Origin: Malacoplasma penetrans HF-2
GTDB taxonomy: Bacteria; Bacillota_I; Bacilli_A; Mycoplasmatales; Mycoplasmoidaceae
DNA: 64,000 nt
NCBI RefSeq assembly: GCF_000011225.1
Contig: NC_004432.1
Coordinates: forward strand, 496,001-560,000
Direction of reading: 5' to 3'
The translations under genes were made by a program, and so were the position numbers. A model generated the notes under the pieces. That model did no database searches. It worked only from the letters and a program-made list of their open reading frames with translations, and was not told where the DNA came from. Positions 58,182 through 64,000 of the stretch are shown in pieces. Within the stretch, counting starts at the first letter, position 1, and every line of letters begins with the position of its first letter.

Positions 58182-59438
58182 ATGAACATAAAAAGAAATA
58201 TTTTAAATGCTTTAGAAAATTTATTACAGCAATATCCAATAGTTTTACTAACAGGATCTAGACAAGTTGGTAAAACAACTTTAACAACTTATTATCAGAA
58301 AAATAACAACTACAAATATGTTTCATTAGAAAATGAGGATGATTTAAAATTAGCTAAAAGAAATCCTGGTAAGTTCTTAGAAAAGTATCAATACCCTTTA
58401 ATTATTGATGAAGTTCAATTAGACCCAATCCTTTTTAACCAAATAACACACATAGTAAATGAAATCAGAAGACTTCATGGTAGTAATGCTGCAAGAGGAT
58501 TATTTATTTTAATTAGTTCTCAAAAGTATCACTTAATGAAAAATGTGACTGAATCAATGGCAGGCCGTGTTGCCGTTATGGAAATGGGGCCTCTTAGTTT
58601 AAGTGAAATAAATCAGGTTGAAGAAAAACCATTTTTTGTAGATAAATCTAATTTTGTTGAATATATTAATAGAACTAGTGAATATAAAATAGATGAAGAA
58701 AAAATATATCAACAAATGATAAGAGGGTTTTATCCAGAGATTTGTGCAAACAAGAATTTAGATACTTCAATTTTTTATAAAAACTATATTGACACTTATA
58801 TTGAAAGAGATGTGAGTAAATTAGAGAATGTAAGAAGTAAAAAGAAGTTTAAAGAATTTTTAGTATTATTATCTAACTACACAGCAAATGATTTTGTACC
58901 TGAGAATTTAAGTAAACTTTTAGGTGTTGATATTAAAACAATTAACTCCTGAACTTCAATTTTAGAAGCTGGCAATATTATTACCCTAGTTTCTCCATTT
59001 AGTGAAAAAATAAATAACAAACAAGTGACCAAAAGACAAAGAATTTATTTTAATGATACTGGTTTAGTTTGTAACTTATTAGATCTAAAAAATACTAAAG
59101 ATAAAAAATTTCTTGATAACAAAGAGAAGTTATTTGAAACTTTTGTTTTTAATGAAATCAATAAAACATATATCAATAAAAACCAAGTGATTAATTTTTA
59201 TTACTATCGAGATTTAAGAAAAAATGAAATTGATTTAGTTGTTTTAGATGGATATAAAAATGCTTTAAATTTAATTGAGTGTAAATCAGGTAAAAAATAT
59301 GATTTAAGCGATGTAAAGTTTCTGAATGAATTCAAAAGTAATAATTATGAGATTGCTTCTAAATTGGTTATTTGTCTAACAAAGGATTTTTATTCTATTA
59401 ATTCAAATATTCATATTTTCCCTATTACATGTATTTAG
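58182..59438 (+). CDS. AAA ATPase of the DUF4143 family
   Basis: 418 residues. Walker A is GSRQVGKTT (about residues 26-34), Walker B is PLIIDEVQLDP, and sensor ILISSQ follows. The AAA_14 domain precedes a winged helix and the DUF4143 C-terminus. KNEIDLVVLDGYKNALNLIE leading to CKSGKK looks like the D-x(n)-ExK core of a PD-(D/E)XK nuclease fold. These ATPases are frequent and variable in mollicutes; the function is unknown. The preceding repeat cluster may regulate it. A bidirectional terminator separates it from the convergent ATPase. Confidence 0.88.
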
Positions 59439-59519
59439 TTTTTAATTTATATTTGGATAAACAAAATTTTATTTTCATTATTAATAGTTAATAATTTAGG
59501 TTTTATAAATTAACCAAAA

Positions 59520-59558
59520 ACAAAAACCTCACAGTTTTATAAAGTTGTGAGGTTTTTA
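59520..59558. terminator. Bidirectional terminator between the two ATPase genes
   Basis: AAAAACCTCACA and TGTGAGGTTTTT form a 12-bp stem with A and T flanks. Confidence 0.9.
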
Positions 59559-59573
59559 ATCATAGTTATTTTT

Positions 59574-60953
59574 TTATAAAGAATAAATATCTTTTAAGTC
59601 TATTAATAAATAACTAGATTCATCTTCTAAATCAAATCCACTTTTACTAGCAAATCCCATTTTAAAGTTCTTGATATCAAGTTGTTGAATTTGAAAAAGT
59701 TCTTCTTTAATTGTTGAATATTTAATTTTGTTTTTAGAGTATTTAACTTCTATAAAATTATAGACACCATCATAATCTAAATAAACCACATCAAATTCAA
59801 CATTGATCTTTCTTTTAGAGTCATTGTGTCAGTACTTGCCAATGTTTTTAAAAGGAGTATTTAATTCACTTCTTAGATTTTTTTCTATCAAATATTGTTT
59901 AACAATTTTCTCAAATTTTTTAGGAATAAAAGTATTCTCTAAATCTTCTTTAATAAACCTTTTATAGTAGTCTTGAGAAGAACCTGAAAAATTTAAAGTT
60001 TTATATGCAGAAATATATCTATAATAAAAATCTAAAAAATTGTCTTCAATATAGTAAAAAATCCTTTTTCTATTCTCTAACATATTTATAGGAGTTTCTT
60101 TAACTATTAATCCCATTTCTGTTAATGGTTCTAAAACAAACAGTATATGAGATGAGCTTTTACCAAAACTGTTATATAAATCACTCAATTTATTTTTGCC
60201 ATTACTGATATGAGTAAATATTGCATTAGACCCAGGGATATTTTTAATTTCATCTACATAAATAACACTAGGGCTATCTAAGACAGTCTTATTTTCTAAA
60301 ATATTCTTTTCAATATTTTCATCTATTGATATTTTTGGATTGATAAATTGTAAGTAATATGGAGTCCCACCAAATACTGAATATGCTTTTACTTTGTCTT
60401 CTAGACTATAATTTGGATAAAATAATGAAGCTTCAAAATAATTAAAATCTTTTACCACCAATTCATAAGTAAACCTTCCATATAATGGTGCATTATAATT
60501 TTTAAGCTCATTCATAGTTTTTGTATGTGAACCAATTATTATTAATTTCATCTTAGATTTTTGATGATATTTATCAATAAACTTTTTTAAAATGCTATCA
60601 AAGAATTTAATAGTTTCAATTAAATAAGGATATTCATCTATAACAAATATTATTTTTTCTTCTAATGATTTTTGAAATAAAAATTCCAAAGCAGATTCAA
60701 TTGAAGAGAAAAATTGAAATGTTGATTGATTAAATTCAAGATTGATAGCATTTGAAAATCATTTTAAATTGTAGTTTAAATCATTTCTGCTTCATTCATA
60801 ATAAATTGTTTTGCAATTACAATCTTTTAGTGACTCCAAAATAAGAGAGCTTTTACCAACTTTCCTTTCCCCTGAGATGATGATACTTTCAAATTTTTTT
60901 GAATTGTATTTTTCTTCTAATATATTTAATTCTTTTGCTCTTCCAAAAAACAT
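59574..60953 (-). CDS. Archaeal-type AAA ATPase with DUF234-like C-terminus
   Basis: 459 residues from ATG at 60953; MFFGRAKELNILEEKYNSKK is the typical FxGRxxEL start. Walker A is GERKVGKSSL (about 26-35) and Walker B IIFVIDEYPYL. The C-terminus (VEFDVVYLDYDGVYNFIEVK with the lysine following) carries the D...ExK pattern of the nuclease-like DUF234 domain. It is similar in plan to the convergent ATPase but from a different family branch. Function unknown; these are often viewed as mobile or regulatory ATPases. Upstream lies a palindromic repeat cluster. Confidence 0.85.
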
Positions 60954-60983
60954 TTTAAAAACCTAAAATAACTCTTTCTAATA

Positions 60984-61044
60984 TTTTAGTAAAAACTTTT
61001 TACTAAAATATTTTTACTAAAAACTTTTTACTAAAAAGTTTTTA
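60984..61044. repeat. Palindromic TTTTTACTAAAA repeat cluster upstream of the minus-strand ATPase
   Basis: TTTTAGTAAAAA and TTTTTACTAAAA (60984-61008) are perfect arms around one C. Two further TTTTTACTAAAA copies follow to the right, with AAAAACTTTTT / AAAAAGTTTTT pairing. The position just upstream of the minus-strand start suggests an operator. Confidence 0.6.
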
Positions 61045-61198
61045 CAAATAATTCCCATTAACTTAATTTATGTTTTTTGAACCTTATTTAAATCTATTTA
61101 AATTTATTAAAAAAAGATATTTTTCAATAATGTAGATAGCATTAATTGACTTAAAGTATTAAAATTAAATAGTATATTCAAATAACTATTAAATAACT

Positions 61199-61510
61199 AT
61201 GAAAATTTATATAAGTAAAATTAATAAAAAAAACGATAAAGATATCTTGTTTTATAAATACAAAAGTTCAAAAAAGATTGTTGCTTTAGCAATTTGAGCT
61301 GAACTTATGGAACCAAGATACATTTTAAATAAAGCTAGCTTTTTAAGAGCTTGAAAATTATTTATGGACTCTGAGTTAGATATTGTAGTTGATGAAGTAT
61401 TTCAATATGAAATTCTATTAGACTATTTAAACTTCTTTGATTTATCTAAATTAGAATTATTTTTAGAAAAGATTTGAAGCAGTAGATATTCTTTTGTTAT
61501 TGCTAAATAA
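61199..61510 (+). CDS. Small hypothetical protein, 103 aa
   Basis: ATG 61199 to TAA 61508-61510, read through three TGA-Trp codons. Protein MKIYISKINKKNDKDILFYK..., then IVALAIWAELMEPRYILNKA and a Leu/Phe-rich acidic C-terminal half (VDEVFQYEILLDYLNFFDLS). It is likely helical, with no Cys and no signal. I do not recognise a family. It has its own terminator and lies 80 nt before the ABC/OLD-like ATPase. Confidence 0.65.
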
Positions 61511-61535
61511 ACAATATTTTGTGTATTATCTAAGT

Positions 61536-61568
61536 AAGGCAAGATTTTTAAATCTTGCTTTTATTATG
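61536..61568 (+). terminator. Terminator of the small hypothetical gene
   Basis: GCAAGATTT and AATCTTGC pair around a 3-4 nt loop, followed by TTTTATT. Confidence 0.8.
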
Positions 61569-61590
61569 AAGTTAAGTGTAAGGATAAAAT

Positions 61591-63162
61591 ATGATTAAAA
61601 GTGTAAAAATAAAAAACTCATCAAGTTTTTTTAAAGAACAAAAAGTAGAATTTTTTAATTCTTATGATGATCCCAATAAAAGTTTAAATTACATTTTTGG
61701 ATTATCATCTTCTGGTAAATCATCTTTATTTAATTTATTAAAAGCAACTATTTATTACATAAGAAGATGAATTACCTTTTTTAAAGGTGATATGTTTTCT
61801 ATTAAAAAAACTTTTAATTTGCAGTCCTATTTTAATCCCAACATTAACTCAACAGAAATTGGTATGGATAATGAATCTTGTATTGAGATTATTTTTGCTA
61901 ATGCAGAATGAGAATATAAATATGAATTAAGATTTTGTGAATTTGCTTGTAACTTAGAACACTTTTCATATAGAAACCAAAATTCAAATAGTGAATGAAT
62001 AACTATCTTTAATAAGGCTTTATTATCAGTTGAAGAAATTAACCAACAATATGAAACTATTTTTAATTATGAAGTTAATAGCAAAGAATTAGGTTTAGAT
62101 TTTGAAGTTAATTTAGCTAAAAAAGAATTGAATGATTCAGTGTTTATGCACATTTTGTCTCTTTGTAAAAATAACAATATAAAGCCAATTGTTAATATTA
62201 TTGAAAATATTGTCTTTTTTGAAACTAAAAATTTTCATTCATTAAATAACTTTTTACTTCCTTATTCTTTCTTTTTGAATAATAAAAAAGAAATCCTTGA
62301 AGGTTTAAACAATATGGAAATGGAATATTCTGATATTGCTTTAAATAACTTTAATAAAATTACAGGTGCATATGAATTAAACTTATTTTTAAACACTTAT
62401 GATAATTCTAAAAAAGTTAGATATATTAGTTCTTCCCAACTTTCTAAAGGTGAACTAAAATTATTAATTCTTTCATACTTATATGAAAGATATAAAAACC
62501 AAAACAAAATTATTATTGTTGATGAATTCTCGTCAACTATTAAATATAGTAATTTCTTATCAATTCAAGAATTTCTAAAAAGAGTTTTAACTTCAAACAA
62601 CAAGTTCCAATTCATTTCTTGAAATAATGAGTATTTTGAAGAAACTAAACAACACTTTGATGAAAACATGAACATTTTTAACATTGTTAAATCTAAAAAC
62701 TATGAAAGCGAAATTAAACAAATTTCAAAAGATGATATTGAAAAAGAATTAAAAGAAAAAGAAGTTGAAAAACTTAAAACAATGTTAAATGTTGAACTAT
62801 TAAAAGAGTCTAATCTTGCTAAGAATAATTCTGAATTTGAATATCTTAAAGATAAAAATGATCAAGTTGAAGAAATTGAAATCAATGAATCTGAAGAATT
62901 AGAAGAGTCATATGAAGAAGAGCCTTCAAAAGAATTAGATTCTTCAATAATGGATTTAGTTAATGAACTACAAGATGAAGAATTTATTGATGATGAAGAA
63001 GAATTATCAGAAGATGAAATAGCTAGAATGAGCAAACAAGAAACATCTGATGATGACTTATTTGAGCTAGAACAATTTAATGCTTCTTTTATTTTTCCAA
63101 AAACTAGTGCTAGTCAATGAAAAGAAGAACTAGAGCATGAAAAGGAAAAAGAAGAAGAATAA
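61591..63162 (+). CDS. ABC/OLD-like ATPase with acidic C-terminal tail
   Basis: 523 residues. Walker A is GLSSSGKSS (about residues 37-45), an ABC-type signature LSKGELKLLILSYL appears near residue 292, and Walker B is KIIIVDEFSST. The arrangement (N-terminal P-loop, long insert, signature just before Walker B) fits AAA_15/OLD-like or RecF/SMC-like ATPases, not transporters. After residue ~365 comes a Glu/Lys-rich tail (about 160 residues) with strong acidic runs. TGA-Trp codons occur throughout. AAGGA 8 nt upstream of ATG. The function is unknown. Such ATPases occur in defence pairs, but no nuclease partner is evident. Confidence 0.8.
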
Positions 63163-63209
63163 TAACTATATAATTAGTTTCTAATTAAATAAAAATAAAA
63201 GGGATGAAA

Positions 63210-64000
63210 ATGAATAAGTATAAAAATCAAATTGGTTTAATTGGATTAAATGATAGCAGTGAATGTTTATTAAGAAATCTTACTAGAAATTGTTTTAGTG
63301 TTCTTACATATGATTTAAATAAATCAAAATATGAAGAATTAAAGAAAGAAGGGTTTACATGTTTTGATTCTCTTGAAAAATTTGTTAACTATTTTTTAGG
63401 AGAAAAAATAGTTTTACTTACAGGGAATTGAAACAGACAAACAAACAACATATTTTTAGATTTAATTAATATGTTGAATATGGATAGCATCATCATAGAT
63501 TTAACAGACTCTAGTCATGATGTAGTAGTAAGTAATTATCAAAAAGCTAAAAATAAAAACATTGAATATGTAGATGCTTCAATTATAGGAACACTAGATG
63601 ATATTACATGAGGTTTTAGTTTAGCAATCAGTGGGAAAGAAAACACTGTAAGATATTTACAAAATGTATTAAAAAATACTTTATCTCATGAAACTAATTT
63701 CTTTTTCTCTGGAGCAATAGGGTCTGCTCATTTTCTTAAAATGATTCATGACTCTATTCAAAATTCATATGCTAATTCAATTTTAGAAGGATTAGATCTA
63801 ATGAGAAAAAGTCAGTTTGACTTTAACTTTAAGCAAGTATTAAACTTTTTTGAAAATGGTAATTCATTAATTCAATCTAGAATTTTATCTTTACTAAATA
63901 AAGCTGATGTAAGTAAAGAAAAAGATAATTATTTATTAACTGATGATGTTGTTAATTTAAACAGTGTACAAAACTATATTAAGCATTGTATGGAAAATAA
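63210..64000 (+). CDS. 6-phosphogluconate dehydrogenase-like protein (3' end outside window), key residues altered
   Basis: 263 codons visible from ATG 63210 (AAGGGATGAAA upstream places the start here rather than at 63204). The fold order matches 6-phosphogluconate dehydrogenase: NQIGLIGLNDSSECLLRNL (Rossmann), IIIDLTDSSH, NIEYVDASIIGTLDDITWGF and SAHFLKMIHDSIQNSY. The GxGxxG of the dinucleotide site is GLNDSS. In the catalytic K-M-x-H-N-x-x-E the lysine (K177) and His (H180) remain, but Asn is Asp181 and Glu is Gln. It is thus a diverged homologue or a pseudoenzyme. The C-terminal part is missing. Confidence 0.75.

Noticed and set aside
60984-61044. Short repeats that might be a CRISPR array.
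   Set aside because: The repeats are 12 nt, overlap each other, have no unique spacers and no cas genes nearby.

Overview
The window is about 64 kb of very AT-rich DNA in which most long genes read through TGA as tryptophan (translation table 4). Short AT-rich intergenic gaps, hairpin/T-run terminators, many signal-anchor or lipoprotein genes and a small housekeeping set point to a mollicute. The gene content looks most like the Malacoplasma (M. penetrans / M. iowae) side of the group, but this species-level guess is an inference from memory and is not proven here.

Layout. (1) 1-10826: three tandem, co-oriented giant paralogous surface proteins, the first cut by the window edge. (2) 11117-18980: a dihydroorotase-fold protein without its metal ligands, rpsO, leuS, rpmG, an M24 aminopeptidase, an aldehyde dehydrogenase and an alpha/beta hydrolase. 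(3) 19402-23546: a three-gene unit of an unknown protein, a RavA-like MoxR ATPase and a ViaA-like VWA protein; the two outer proteins seem to share a domain, and the first ends in a motif typical of phage tail fibres. (4) 23652-30274: tpx, rnpB, a large exported protein, and a large acidic, repeat-bearing, coiled-coil protein. (5) 30614-32762 (minus): an Abi/HEPN-type protein, plsY and rpmB. (6) 32972-36304: asnS, pgsA, serS. (7) 36305-37073: a gene-free stretch with a promoter, a chain of eight stem-loops, two anti-Shine-Dalgarno-like motifs and a terminator, here proposed as a structured RNA. (8) 37074-51926: a lipoprotein paralogous to the 24.7 kb gene, an ABC-ATPase-like protein with no Walker A, an asymmetric heterodimeric ABC exporter, an aldehyde dehydrogenase-like protein without the catalytic Cys, Asp23, FakA and topA. 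(9) 51974-64000: an accessory-looking end with acpP, an IS21-family element that has split a membrane/GIY-YIG gene (removing the element and one copy of the 5-bp duplication restores a single frame), two AAA ATPases with nuclease-like C-termini, an ABC/OLD-like ATPase with an acidic tail, and the start of a 6-phosphogluconate dehydrogenase-like gene with altered key residues.

How it fits together. Housekeeping genes are scattered singly or in short runs: ribosomal proteins S15, L33 and L28; LeuRS, AsnRS and SerRS; phospholipid and fatty-acid handling (plsY, pgsA, fakA, acpP); topoisomerase I; RNase P RNA. The most unusual themes are four recognisable enzyme or ATPase folds that have lost key residues, the tail-fibre-like MoxR/VWA unit, and the structured non-coding region at 36.4-36.9 kb. 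No tRNA or rRNA gene, CRISPR array or replication origin was recognised.
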